A DNA stretch of 64,000 bases from Massilia sp. WG5 (lineage in GTDB: Bacteria; Pseudomonadota; Gammaproteobacteria; Burkholderiales; Burkholderiaceae_D), in assembly GCF_001412595.2 (NCBI RefSeq), contig NZ_CP012640.2, positions 1,426,001 to 1,490,000 of the forward strand, read 5' to 3'. The notes under the pieces were generated by a model, which was not told where the DNA came from, ran no database searches, and saw only the letters and a list, made by a program, of their open reading frames with translations. The translations under genes were made by a program, and so were the position numbers. The stretch's first letter is position 1. Each line of letters starts with the position of its first letter. Positions 55,806 to 64,000 of this stretch are shown piece by piece.

Positions 55806-57209
55806 TCAGAGACCTTTTTGCAGGCGCGCCAGCACGGTGTCGCGGCCGAACAATTCCAGCACCGCGTCGATGGCCGGGGTCTGCAGCTGGCCGGTGACCA
55901 GCAGGCGCAGCGGCATGGCCAGTTGCGGCATCTTCAGGCCATGCGCCGCCAGTACTTCCTTCATCGCGGCGGACAGCGCCGGCTTGCTCCACTCCACCGT
56001 CTGCAGCTTCTCGGCGAACTGCGCCAGCGCCGGACGCACGGCGTCGGTCAGGTGCTGGGCCAGCAGCGCCTGATATTCCGGATTCGCAGGATTCGGCGTG
56101 CGGAAGAACAGCATCGCCGCATCGGCCAGTTCGTTGATGGTGTGGGTGCGTTCCTTCATCAGGCCCAGCACGGCGGCCAGCGGCGGCGCACCGTCGAACT
56201 GCGCGCCCTCGCGCTCCATGACCGGACGCGCCAGGCCGGCCAGGCGCTCGTTGTCGGACTGCTTGATATAGTGGTTGTTCAGCCAGGCCAGCTTTTCCGG
56301 GTTGAACTGGGCCGCCGACGCGGTCAGGTGCTCGAGGTTGAACCACTCGGTGAACTGCTGCATCGAGAAGATCTCGTCGTCGCCGTGGCTCCAGCCCAGG
56401 CGCGCCAGGTAGTTCAGCATCGCCTCCGGCAGGAAGCCCTGCTCCGGATACTGCATCACGCTGACGGCGCCATGTCGCTTCGACAGCTTCTGGCCGTCCG
56501 GCCCCAGGATCATCGGCAGGTGGCCGTACTGCGGCAGCTCGGCGCCGAGCGCGCGCAGGATGTTGATCTGGCGCGGCGTGTTGTTGACGTGGTCGTCGCC
56601 GCGCAGCACATGGGTGATCTTCATGTCCCAGTCGTCGACGGCAACGCAGAAGTTATAGGTCGGGGTGCCGTCGCCGCGCGCGATGATCAGGTCGTCGAGC
56701 TCCTTGTTGCCGATCGTGATAGGCCCCTTGACCACGTCGTGCCAGGTCACTTCGCCATCGAGCGGATTCTTGAAGCGCACCACCGGCTTGATCCCTGCCG
56801 GGACGGCCGGCAGGGTCTTGCCCTCTTCCGGGCGCCAGGTGCCGTCGTAGCGCGGCTTCTCGCCGGCCGCGCGCATGCGCTCGCGCATCGCCTCGACTTC
56901 TTCCGGGGTGCAGTAGCACAGGTAGGCGGTACCGGCTTCCAGCATCGACTTGATGACTTCGCGGTAGCGGTCCATGCGCTGCATCTGGTAGAACGGACCT
57001 TCGTCGTGGTCCAGGCCCAGCCACTTCATGCCGTCCAGGATCGCCTGCACCGCTTCCGGGGTCGAACGCTCCAGGTCGGTATCTTCGATGCGCAGGATAA
57101 AGGTGCCGCCGAAATGGCGGGCATAGGCCCACGAATACAGCGCGGTGCGGGCGCCGCCGAGGTGGAGATAGCCGGTCGGGCTGGGAGCGAAACGGGTACG
57201 GACGGTCAT
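55806..57209 (-). CDS. gltX: Glutamyl-tRNA synthetase
   Basis: Charges tRNA-Glu with glutamate. The HIGH-class motif reads [18 protein letters not shown] and the KMSKS-class motif QKLSKRHG. About 467 residues from the preferred start [11 protein letters not shown]; an upstream in-frame ATG lacks support. It is directly upstream of the tRNA-Glu/Ala array on the same strand, so the synthetase and its substrate tRNA are neighbours. Confidence 0.97.
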   Translation of the reverse strand: MTVRTRFAPSPTGYLHLGGARTALYSWAYARHFGGTFILRIEDTDLERSTPEAVQAILDGMKWLGLDHDEGPFYQMQRMDRYREVIKSMLEAGTAYLCYCTPEEVEAMRERMRAAGEKPRYDGTWRPEEGKTLPAVPAGIKPVVRFKNPLDGEVTWHDVVKGPITIGNKELDDLIIARGDGTPTYNFCVAVDDWDMKITHVLRGDDHVNNTPRQINILRALGAELPQYGHLPMILGPDGQKLSKRHGAVSVMQYPEQGFLPEAMLNYLARLGWSHGDDEIFSMQQFTEWFNLEHLTASAAQFNPEKLAWLNNHYIKQSDNERLAGLARPVMEREGAQFDGAPPLAAVLGLMKERTHTINELADAAMLFFRTPNPANPEYQALLAQHLTDAVRPALAQFAEKLQTVEWSKPALSAAMKEVLAAHGLKMPQLAMPLRLLVTGQLQTPAIDAVLELFGRDTVLARLQKGL

Positions 57210-57425
57210 GGTCGGGACGAAAGTAGTGACGGGGTCGCAGGAGAGCAACACGGCCGTCGAATGAATGATAAAGGAGCTATTTTACAACTTCCCCCCTGGC
57301 CTCGGGCGCAAGGGCTGGCGAGCCCTCGGCGATGTTGCATTACGGCCATTCAATTACTTTACAGAAACTTAAATGTTCGATAAAGTTCAGCGGCCTTCCG
57401 ATTTCTTCCGTCTACTCCAACGCCC

Positions 57426-58601
57426 ATGTCGAACACCCCCAGCCCGGCACCGATTGCGCGATTGCGCGGGGAATTCTCCTGTGCGGCCACGGAAGCCGGT
57501 TTCCTGCACCAGCAAAGCAGCATGATCGTGCGCGATCTTCACCGCGCCCTGACGCTCTGTTCGCTGGCCTACATCCTGTTCGGCGTCACCGACATCCTGG
57601 CGCTGGGCATGGCGGGCGCGATCTATCCCATCCTGGCCCGCCTCTCGACCGGCGTGGTGGCCCTCATCGGCCTTCGTTACGTACGCGGCGCCGCCTTGCC
57701 GGTGCGGGCGGTCTACCTGACGTCGACCATGTTTACGATCCTCGGCATGGCGGGCTACCTGGTCGTGGTCCACTACCGTCCCCAGGACATCCTGCTGCAT
57801 GGCATGTCCACCGCCTTGCTGACCTTCGTCATCTTCGTCTTCATCCCGAACCGCCTGGCGAATGCCGCCATCCTCGCGCTGGGCGCCAGCCTGGCCTTCC
57901 TGGGCCTGGCCTGGTACCAGCACAACGACAGCACACGCCACCTGATCTCGATGACGATGCTGATCGGGGTCGCGAATGTCTTCGGCCTGCTGGCGGCAAA
58001 CCGCCAGGCGCGTCTCTGGCGCGAACAGTACTGGGCCCAGCAGGTGCTGACCAACCTGTCGATCCGTGATCCGCTCACCGGCTGCTACAACCGGCGCCAC
58101 CTGAACGCCGCCCTGCTCGACGGCGAGATCGCGCGGGCGCGCCGCTACCGCCTTAGCATGTCGATGATCATGTGCGACCTGGACGGTTTCAAGGCGATCA
58201 ACGACACCCATGGCCACCACGCCGGCGACGAGCTGCTGCGCAGCTTCGCGCAGCTGGCGCAGGCCATGACCCGCGAGTCGATCGACACCGTGGTGCGCTA
58301 CGGCGGCGAGGAATTCCTGATCATCCTGCCCGAGACGCGCCTGGACGGCGCGGTCGAACTGGCCGAACGGGTGCGCGCCGCCTTCGCCGCCCAGCGCACC
58401 GAAATCGGCGGCCTGTCGCTCGGCACCACCGCCAGCTTCGGCGTCGTCGGCGCCGACTTCGCCGGCGGCGCCGCCGTCACGCCGCAAGGCATGATCGCGC
58501 TGGCGGACCAGCTGATGTACGAAGCCAAGCGCGGCGGCCGCAACCAGGTGCGCGGGCGCCAGGTGGGACAGCATATCGAGATGGTGGACCGGGCGGCGTA
58601 G
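57426..58601 (+). CDS. Membrane-bound diguanylate cyclase
   Basis: 391 residues. About six hydrophobic segments in residues 40-195, then a GGDEF domain starting DPLTGCYNRRHLN. The active site is RYGGEEFLIILPE (residues about 293-297), so it should make c-di-GMP. The inhibitory RxxD site five residues upstream reads ESID, so product inhibition is probably lost. Single gene downstream of the divergent gltX; no EAL partner is adjacent, although an EAL-HDOD protein lies at 18.5 kb. Confidence 0.92.
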   Translation: MSNTPSPAPIARLRGEFSCAATEAGFLHQQSSMIVRDLHRALTLCSLAYILFGVTDILALGMAGAIYPILARLSTGVVALIGLRYVRGAALPVRAVYLTSTMFTILGMAGYLVVVHYRPQDILLHGMSTALLTFVIFVFIPNRLANAAILALGASLAFLGLAWYQHNDSTRHLISMTMLIGVANVFGLLAANRQARLWREQYWAQQVLTNLSIRDPLTGCYNRRHLNAALLDGEIARARRYRLSMSMIMCDLDGFKAINDTHGHHAGDELLRSFAQLAQAMTRESIDTVVRYGGEEFLIILPETRLDGAVELAERVRAAFAAQRTEIGGLSLGTTASFGVVGADFAGGAAVTPQGMIALADQLMYEAKRGGRNQVRGRQVGQHIEMVDRAA

Positions 58602-58648
58602 AAAGCCGACATGGCGCTACCGTCACGCGTGGGCACGTGGTGCCCGCC

Positions 58649-59680
58649 CTACGCGCTGCGATACAGCCTGACCGGCTGGGCGCCGTCGAGCGCCCGCGCG
58701 CGCAACTGGCCGCAGCCGGCGTCGACGTCCTGGCCGGCCGAATCGCGCAGCTTGGTCAGGATGCCGCGTTCGAACAGCCAGGCCGCGATGCGCTCGGCCT
58801 GGTCCCAGCCGGGACGGCGGAACGGCAGGCCTTCGTTGGCATTGTAGGGGATCATGTTGAGGACGGCGTACCTGCCGCGCAGGAGCGCGACGAGGGCGTC
58901 CAGCTCGTCCTGGCCGTCGTTCACGCCTTCCAGCAGCGTCCACTGGTACTGGATCGGGTAGCCGGTCAGGCGCGCATAGCGCTCGCCCTCCTCCACCAGC
59001 GCCGCGGGCGTCATGCGCGGCGCGCGCGGCAGCAGGCGTTCGCGCAGCGCAGGCTTGGTCGTGTGCAGCGACAGCGCCAGCGCCGGCTTGACGCGGCCGG
59101 CCGGCAGGCGCTCGAACACGCGCGGATCGCCGACGGTCGAGAACACCAGGTTCTTGTGCGCGATATTCCCTTCGACACCCAGCAGCTCGATCGCTTCCAT
59201 CACATTGTCGAGATTGTGCGCCGGCTCGCCCATGCCCATGAAGACGACCTTCTTGACCGGCCGCTGGCGCCGCGCCAGCACCACCTGGGCAACGATCTCG
59301 CCGCTCGTCACCTGCCGGATCAGGCCGCTTTGACCGGTCATGCAGAACTGGCAGCCGACCGCGCAGCCGACCTGGCTGGAGACGCACACGCCGTCGCGCG
59401 GCAGCAGCACCGTCTCCACCGTCTGGCCATCCTGCAGGCCGACCAGGAGCCGCGCGGAGCCGTCTTCGCCCGGATGCGTGGCGAGGATGCGCGCCAGGCC
59501 GTCGAGCTCGGCATCGATCTGCGGCAGCGCTTCGCGCACCGGCTTCGGCAGGAAGTCCAGCGGACGCCGCCGGCCGTGGTCGTGGCCGGCGTTGCGCACC
59601 CAGTCGCGCAGGATGCGGTCTTCGTGCAGCGGGAGCGCGCCGAGGGAGCGGATGCGGGTGCGGAGGGAGGAGATGCGCAT
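58649..59680 (-). CDS. Radical SAM RNA methyltransferase, RlmN/Cfr family
   Basis: 343 residues. GCAVGCQFCMTG has the CxxxCxxC iron-sulfur motif (C106, C110, C113), MGMGEPAHNLDNVM follows, and the C-terminal Cys323 in AGCGQLRA matches the methylated Cys of RlmN/Cfr. Several segments differ from canonical RlmN (for example SLHTTKPALRERLLPRAP), so this may be a second family member and not the housekeeping rlmN. It lies between the diguanylate cyclase and the mrp gene, minus strand. Target base unknown. Confidence 0.82.
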   Translation of the reverse strand: MRISSLRTRIRSLGALPLHEDRILRDWVRNAGHDHGRRRPLDFLPKPVREALPQIDAELDGLARILATHPGEDGSARLLVGLQDGQTVETVLLPRDGVCVSSQVGCAVGCQFCMTGQSGLIRQVTSGEIVAQVVLARRQRPVKKVVFMGMGEPAHNLDNVMEAIELLGVEGNIAHKNLVFSTVGDPRVFERLPAGRVKPALALSLHTTKPALRERLLPRAPRMTPAALVEEGERYARLTGYPIQYQWTLLEGVNDGQDELDALVALLRGRYAVLNMIPYNANEGLPFRRPGWDQAERIAAWLFERGILTKLRDSAGQDVDAGCGQLRARALDGAQPVRLYRSA

Positions 59681-59688
59681 GAATCGCC

Positions 59689-59716
59689 CGTCGTTCCCGC
59701 GCAGGCGGGAACGACG
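59689..59716. repeat. Palindromic repeat, CGTCGTTCCCGC type
   Basis: Perfect 12-bp arms CGTCGTTCCCGC and GCGGGAACGACG around GCAG, in the gap before mrp. It belongs to the widespread proteobacterial intergenic palindrome with a TTCCCGC-GCAG-GCGGGAA core. Confidence 0.75.
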
Positions 59717-59724
59717 GTGTTGTC

Positions 59725-60813
59725 TCAGTCGTTCTTGACGACGATCGTCGGGAACTTGGCGCTCATATCCTTCGCCTTGTCCGCCACCTTCACCGCCACC
59801 TTGCGCGCGATCTCTTTATAGAGGGTGGCCACGGCGCCGTCCGGGTCCGCGACGACGGTCGGGGTGCCGGAATCGGCCTGCTCGCGGATCGACAGCTGCA
59901 GCGGCAGCTTGCCCAGGAAGTCGACGCCGAAGTCGGCGCACATCTTCTCGCCGCCGCCTTCGCCGAAGATGGCTTCGGTATGGCCGCAGTTCGAGCAGAT
60001 GTGGGTGCTCATGTTTTCCACCACGCCGAGGATCGGGATGCCGACCTTCTCGAACATCTTCAGGCCCTTGCGCGCGTCCAGCAGGGCGATGTCCTGCGGG
60101 GTGGTGACGATCACCGCGCCCGTCACCGGCACCTTCTGGGACAGGGTCAGCTGGATGTCGCCGGTCCCCGGCGGCATGTCGACGACCAGGTAATCCAGTT
60201 CGCGCCAGTTGGTCTGCTCCAGCAGCTGCTGCAGGGCCTGGGTCACCATCGGGCCGCGCCAGACCATCGGCTCGTCCGGGTCGATCAGGAAGCCGATCGA
60301 CGAGACCTGCACGCCGTGGTTCTCGAGCGGCTCCATGGTCTTGCCGTCCAGGCTCTGCGGACGGCCGTTAATGCCCAGCATGGTTGGCTGCGAAGGGCCG
60401 TAGATGTCGGCATCCAGCACGCCGACGCTGGCGCCCTCGGCCGCCAGGGCCAGCGCCAGGTTGACGGCCGTGGTCGATTTGCCGACCCCGCCCTTGCCGG
60501 AGGCGACGGCGATGATGTTCTTCACGTTCGGCATCACCTTCAGGCCGCGCTGAACGGTGTGCGACAGGATCTTGCTGGTGACGTTGACGCTGACGTTCTG
60601 CACGCCCGGCAGCTTGCGCACCGCCTCGATGACGGCGCTGCGGACCAGGGCGAACTGGCTCTTCGCCGGATAGCCGAGTTCGATGTCGAGGGCGACGTTG
60701 CCGCCGTCGACCTGGATGTTCTTGACCGAACGGGTGCTGACGTAGTCTTTATTGGTATTCGGGTCATTGACTGCCGCCAGGGCGGCTTTTACGTCTTCTG
60801 CTGTGATGCTCAT
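59725..60813 (-). CDS. apbC: Iron-sulfur cluster carrier protein Mrp/ApbC
   Basis: 362 residues from the preferred start MSITAEDVKAALAAVNDPNT, supported by a GGAGA site. Domain order: N-terminal DUF59 (MIP18-like), then the P-loop ATPase with VASGKGGVGKSTTAVNLA, and ICSNCGHTEAIFGEGGG with the CxxC motif that binds a transferable 4Fe-4S cluster. Divergent from metG, which is the common arrangement. Confidence 0.95.
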   Translation of the reverse strand: MSITAEDVKAALAAVNDPNTNKDYVSTRSVKNIQVDGGNVALDIELGYPAKSQFALVRSAVIEAVRKLPGVQNVSVNVTSKILSHTVQRGLKVMPNVKNIIAVASGKGGVGKSTTAVNLALALAAEGASVGVLDADIYGPSQPTMLGINGRPQSLDGKTMEPLENHGVQVSSIGFLIDPDEPMVWRGPMVTQALQQLLEQTNWRELDYLVVDMPPGTGDIQLTLSQKVPVTGAVIVTTPQDIALLDARKGLKMFEKVGIPILGVVENMSTHICSNCGHTEAIFGEGGGEKMCADFGVDFLGKLPLQLSIREQADSGTPTVVADPDGAVATLYKEIARKVAVKVADKAKDMSAKFPTIVVKND

Positions 60814-60895
60814 GGGGTTCTCCGGATGTGATGCGCAAGAGTTTAGCGTAAATCGGGAGAACGACACTTGTCCGAGTGGCAAAGCGCATGATTAC

Positions 60896-60929
60896 CCCCT
60901 GACCGTTCAGGGGCATCCGCTGGTAAAAT
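60896..60929 (+). promoter_or_regulatory. Hairpin and -10 box at the metG promoter
   Basis: Perfect arms CCCCTGA and TCAGGGG (60896-60913, loop CCGT) just upstream of TAAAAT at 60924-60929. The repeat overlaps the -35 area of the putative metG promoter and might be an operator. Confidence 0.5.
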
Positions 60930-60963
60930 GCTTTTTTTCTATATCGATCCCTCTTTCCCGACC

Positions 60964-63117
60964 ATGACACGCAAGCTGTTCGTCACCACCGCCCTGCCCT
61001 ATGCCAACGCCGCCTTCCACATCGGTCACATGATGGAATACATCCAGGCCGACATCTGGGTCCGCTTCCAGCGCATGCAGAAAGATGGCAACGAGCAGCG
61101 CGTGGTGCACTTCGTCGGCGCCGACGACACCCACGGCACCCCGATCATGATCGCCGCCGAGAAGGAAGGCGTGACGCCGCAGGAATTCGTGGCCCGCATC
61201 GCCGCCGGCCGCGCCCAGTACCTGGACGGCTTCCACATCGCCTTCGACAACTGGTATTCGACCGATTCGCCGGAAAACGTCGAGCTCTCGCAGGGTATCT
61301 ACCGCAAGCTGGTTGACGCCGGCCTCATCTATACCAAAACCGTCGACCGCTTCTACGATCCGACCAAGGGCATGTTCCTGGCCGACCGCAACATCAAGGG
61401 CGAGTGCCCGGTCTGCCACGCCAAGGACCAGTACGGCGACAACTGCGAAGTCTGCGGCGCCGCCTACCAGCCGACCGAACTGATCAACCCGTACTCGGTG
61501 TTCACCGGTTCGACCCCGATCCTGAAGCCGTCCGAGCAGTACTTCTTCAAGCTGTCCGACCCGCGCTGCTTCCAGTTCCTGAAGGAGTGGCTGAACACCC
61601 CGGGCCGCCTGCAGCCGGAAATGGTCAACAAGGTCTCGGAATGGCTGGGCGAGAACGGCGAAAAGCTGGCCGACTGGGATATCTCCCGTGACGCGCCCTA
61701 CTTCGGCATCCCGATTCCGGATGCGCCGGGCAAGTTCTTCTACGTCTGGCTGGACGCGCCGGTCGGCTACCTGGCCTCGCTGAAGAATTACTTCGCCAAG
61801 AAAGGCATCGACTACGAAGCCTTCCTGAAAGATCCGTCGGCCGAGCAAGTTCACTTCATCGGCAAGGACATCGTGTCCTTCCACCTGCTATTCTGGCCGG
61901 CGATGCTGAACTTCTCGAACCACCCGGTGATCGACAAGCTGAAGGTGAATGTCCACGGCCACCTGACCGTGAACAACGAAAAGATGTCGAAGTCGCGCGG
62001 CACCGGCATCTCGCCGCTGCGCTACCTGGAACTGAAGATGAATCCGGAGTGGCTGCGCTACTACCTGGCATTCAAGCTGAACAGCAAGGTCGAGGACCTG
62101 GACTTCACCGGCGAGGACTTCGTCGCCCGCGTGAACAGCGACCTGATCGGTAAGTACGTGAACATCGCCAGCCGCTGCGCCGGCTTCATCGCCAAGAAAT
62201 TCGACGGCAAGCTGGCCACCGAACTGTCGCCCAAGGCGCACGAGTGGATCGCCCGCGCCCTGAGCGGCGAGGACGGCGAGCGCCAGGCCGCCATCGCCGC
62301 CAGCTATGAAGCCCGCGAATTCGGCCGCGCCCTGCGCGAAGTGATGGCCATCGCCGACGTCGCCAACCAGTACGTGGACGAGAACAAGCCCTGGCTGCTG
62401 GCCAAGGACGAGACCAAAACCGCGGAGCTGCACGAAGTCTGCACCACCGCCCTGATCCTGTTCCGCCAGCTGACCATCATGCTGTCGCCGGTGCTGCCGC
62501 ACGTGGCCGGGCGCGTCCAGGAATTCCTGGGCGACGCGGCCTTCTCGTGGGACGACACGAAGGGCGAGAACGTGTACGACACGGTGCTGGGCCGCAGCAT
62601 CGGCGCCTACAGCCACCTGATGCAGCGCGTCGACGCCAAGATGGTCGAAGACCTGTTCGACAAGCCGGCCGCTGTACCGGCTGCGGCCCCGGCCGCCGCG
62701 CCCGCGCCGGCAGCCGCCGCAAGCGCCGGAAATGCTGAGGCAGTTGGAACCGCCGGCGATATCGAGGAACTTGCTCCCGAAATCTCGATCGATGATTTCA
62801 CGAAGGTCGACCTGCGCGTGGCGAAGATCGTCAATTGCGAGCACGTCGAAGGGTCGAGCAAGCTGCTGCGCCTGACCCTGGACGTCGGCGAAGGCCGTCT
62901 GCGCAATGTATTCTCGGGCATCAAGTCGGCCTACCAGCCGGAACAGCTGATCGGCAAGCTGACCGTGATGGTCGCCAACCTGGCGCCGCGCAAGATGAAG
63001 TTCGGCGTGTCGGAAGGCATGGTGCTGTGCGCATCGAGCAAGGACGAGAAGACGAACCCGGGCCTGTACCTGCTCGAGCCGGTGAGCGGCGCCCAGCCGG
63101 GCATGCGCATCCGCTGA
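60964..63117 (+). CDS. metG: Methionyl-tRNA synthetase
   Basis: 717 residues from [23 protein letters not shown]. Motifs: HIGH in the start, [17 protein letters not shown] zinc cluster, KMSKS as [10 protein letters not shown], and a C-terminal tRNA-binding domain ([27 protein letters not shown]) separated by an Ala/Pro linker. A full-length housekeeping synthetase. Divergent from apbC. The small lipoprotein gene overlaps its end region convergently. Confidence 0.98.
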   Translation: MTRKLFVTTALPYANAAFHIGHMMEYIQADIWVRFQRMQKDGNEQRVVHFVGADDTHGTPIMIAAEKEGVTPQEFVARIAAGRAQYLDGFHIAFDNWYSTDSPENVELSQGIYRKLVDAGLIYTKTVDRFYDPTKGMFLADRNIKGECPVCHAKDQYGDNCEVCGAAYQPTELINPYSVFTGSTPILKPSEQYFFKLSDPRCFQFLKEWLNTPGRLQPEMVNKVSEWLGENGEKLADWDISRDAPYFGIPIPDAPGKFFYVWLDAPVGYLASLKNYFAKKGIDYEAFLKDPSAEQVHFIGKDIVSFHLLFWPAMLNFSNHPVIDKLKVNVHGHLTVNNEKMSKSRGTGISPLRYLELKMNPEWLRYYLAFKLNSKVEDLDFTGEDFVARVNSDLIGKYVNIASRCAGFIAKKFDGKLATELSPKAHEWIARALSGEDGERQAAIAASYEAREFGRALREVMAIADVANQYVDENKPWLLAKDETKTAELHEVCTTALILFRQLTIMLSPVLPHVAGRVQEFLGDAAFSWDDTKGENVYDTVLGRSIGAYSHLMQRVDAKMVEDLFDKPAAVPAAAPAAAPAPAAAASAGNAEAVGTAGDIEELAPEISIDDFTKVDLRVAKIVNCEHVEGSSKLLRLTLDVGEGRLRNVFSGIKSAYQPEQLIGKLTVMVANLAPRKMKFGVSEGMVLCASSKDEKTNPGLYLLEPVSGAQPGMRIR

Positions 63118-63366
63118 TCAGTGCGATTCCAGCGGCGCCGCCAGCGCCGCCTTGTTGTCCTTGTAATCCTGTCCGCCGATCTGGCTGACCATTTTTTCGG
63201 TGCGGCGCGAGGGAATGCGGCTGCCGGTGATGTTCGCGGCCGCATCGCTGCCGGAGGTGGCGGCGGCGCCGAGCGGCGCCGGCGACTCGGCTTCATGGAC
63301 GCTGGCGCAGCCGCCGAGGACGGCGATGGCAAGGGTGATTGCGGCGTAGTGCGTAAGGGCTTTCAT
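63118..63366 (-). CDS. Small lipoprotein, unknown function
   Basis: 82 residues. Lipobox LGGC (Cys20) after an N-terminal signal, then an Ala/Ser/Gly-rich part and ITGSRIPSRRTEKMVSQIGGQDYKDN, a conserved-looking segment I associate with small Oxalobacteraceae lipoproteins. It converges with metG, directly at the stop codon. Function unknown. Confidence 0.75.
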   Translation of the reverse strand: MKALTHYAAITLAIAVLGGCASVHEAESPAPLGAAATSGSDAAANITGSRIPSRRTEKMVSQIGGQDYKDNKAALAAPLESH

Positions 63367-63447
63367 GGTTCACCTGTGATTGTGGTTTTGGAAAGCGAAG
63401 CTTGTGGCCTTGCCAGAATACTATGAATTTCCATGCGCCAGTAGCAG

Positions 63448-63453
63448 TATAAT
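63448..63453 (+). promoter_or_regulatory. -10 box of the last gene
   Basis: TATAAT, 44 bp before the start codon. The -35 match is weak. Confidence 0.55.
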
Positions 63454-63497
63454 GCGCTGTTTTAAAACCTCCTTACTTTTGAGTGGTAGCAAATAAT

Positions 63498-64000
63498 ATG
63501 ACCGAATACAAAGCCCTGCGACACATCCCGCACGCGAACCTGTTCCGTCAAGGTGACGTCTTCGTCCTGTTCGGCGAACTGTTCGGCCGTGGCTACGTGA
63601 ACGGCCTGATCGACGAAGCGCGCAAGGCCGGCATGACGATCCTGGGCATCACCGTGGGCCGCCGCAACGACGACGGCAGCCTGCGCGCCCTGACCGCGGA
63701 AGAGCATGCGGAAGCGGAAGCCAAGCTGGGCGGCCGCATCGTCAATGTGCCGCTGATGGCCGGTTTCGACATGGACGCCCCGGCGGGCGAGCAGAACCCG
63801 ACCGAGATGCTGTCCGGGCTTACCCTCAAGAGCTGGCAGGAAGACAAGCTGGACTGGGAGAAGATCGAGCGCTGCCGCCAGGCTGGCGTCGCGCGCTTCA
63901 CCGCCTCGACCCAGCAGGCCATGGACGAGATCGACAAGCTGATCCCGGACGGCGCCAACGTGTTCTTCGCCCATACCATGGCCGGCGGCATTCCGCGCAT
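63498..64000 (+). CDS. Enoyl-ACP reductase FabMG-like protein (partial, tentative)
   Basis: The N-terminal 167 residues run from MTEYKALRHIPHANLFRQ to the window edge (FFAHTMAGGIPR). LFRQGDVFVLFGELFGRGYVNGLI and GITVGRRNDDGSLRALT are, from memory, close to proteins annotated as FabMG-type enoyl-ACP reductase in betaproteobacteria. I have no structural proof, and the C-terminal half is missing. It follows a clear TATAAT box after the metG-lipoprotein pair. Confidence 0.5.
   Translation, partial: MTEYKALRHIPHANLFRQGDVFVLFGELFGRGYVNGLIDEARKAGMTILGITVGRRNDDGSLRALTAEEHAEAEAKLGGRIVNVPLMAGFDMDAPAGEQNPTEMLSGLTLKSWQEDKLDWEKIERCRQAGVARFTASTQQAMDEIDKLIPDGANVFFAHTMAGGIPR

Overview
The window is about 64 kb of GC-rich chromosome, most likely from an Oxalobacteraceae betaproteobacterium of the Massilia type. 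This is inferred from gene content and order: the lepA-lepB-DUF4845-rnc-era-recO operon, rpoE with a RseA-like anti-sigma gene and mucD, the yceF/yceD-rpmF-plsX-fabHDG-acpP-fabF cluster, an EF-P with arginine at position 32 next to earP, PEP-CTERM proteins, and short palindromic repeats typical of the group. No phage, insertion sequence, CRISPR array or rRNA operon was seen. Most of the window is core genome with small accessory insertions.

Layout. 1-5.5 kb: minus-strand operon lepA, lepB, DUF4845, rnc, era, recO (recO runs off the left edge). 5.7-10.1 kb: a plus-strand zincin-like gene, then the minus-strand envelope-stress set rpoE, a short rseA-like gene, a mucD/degP protease and a glutaredoxin-like gene, plus a YgfX-like membrane protein. 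10.2-16.9 kb: fatty acid and phospholipid synthesis (fabF, acpP, fabG, fabD, fabH, plsX) with rpmF and yceD. 17.1-22.5 kb: yceF (Maf), a tetrapyrrole-methylase-family methyltransferase, an EAL-HDOD regulator, rlmJ with a long tail, and aceA. 22.9-26.1 kb: two tandem paralogous PEP-CTERM proteins facing a DUF2235 lipoprotein. 26.2-28.9 kb: clpB with a sigma-32-type promoter. 28.9-30.9 kb: a fluoride locus made of a crcB-type riboswitch, a CLC-F antiporter gene and a convergent crcB/fluc channel gene. 30.9-36.2 kb: moaE, a DUF349 protein, a hemerythrin-like protein and a YcaQ-type DNA glycosylase. 36.3-42.8 kb: sbcD-sbcC, a small zinc-ribbon protein and a methyltransferase. 42.8-47 kb: initiator tRNA-Met, a small repeat-containing protein, dbpA, a pseudokinase-PEGA protein with a TssQ-like lipoprotein, and a GNAT gene. 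47.2-53 kb: GMC oxidoreductase, SnoaL-like protein, S41 peptidase, Tat-exported amidase, and a TetR regulator behind two operators. 53-57.2 kb: efp and earP, then seven tRNA genes (four Glu, three Ala) directly downstream of gltX. 57.4-64 kb: diguanylate cyclase, RlmN/Cfr-like radical SAM enzyme, mrp/apbC, metG, a small lipoprotein and the start of a FabMG-like gene.

The most informative non-routine signals are these. (1) The RseA homologue ends after its sigma-binding domain with no membrane segment, and no rseB is present. (2) The fluoride riboswitch begins at the predicted transcription start and controls a CLC-F gene with a Fluc gene opposite. (3) The amplified Glu/Ala tRNA array has its own promoter, an internal terminator and a final terminator. 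(4) An orphan pseudokinase-PEGA and TssQ-like lipoprotein pair lies without other T6SS genes. (5) There is a tandem PEP-CTERM pair. (6) Hairpins lie in the rnc leader, just upstream of lepA, and between fab genes. I did not find convincing evidence for a wholly new multi-gene defence or metabolic system here.
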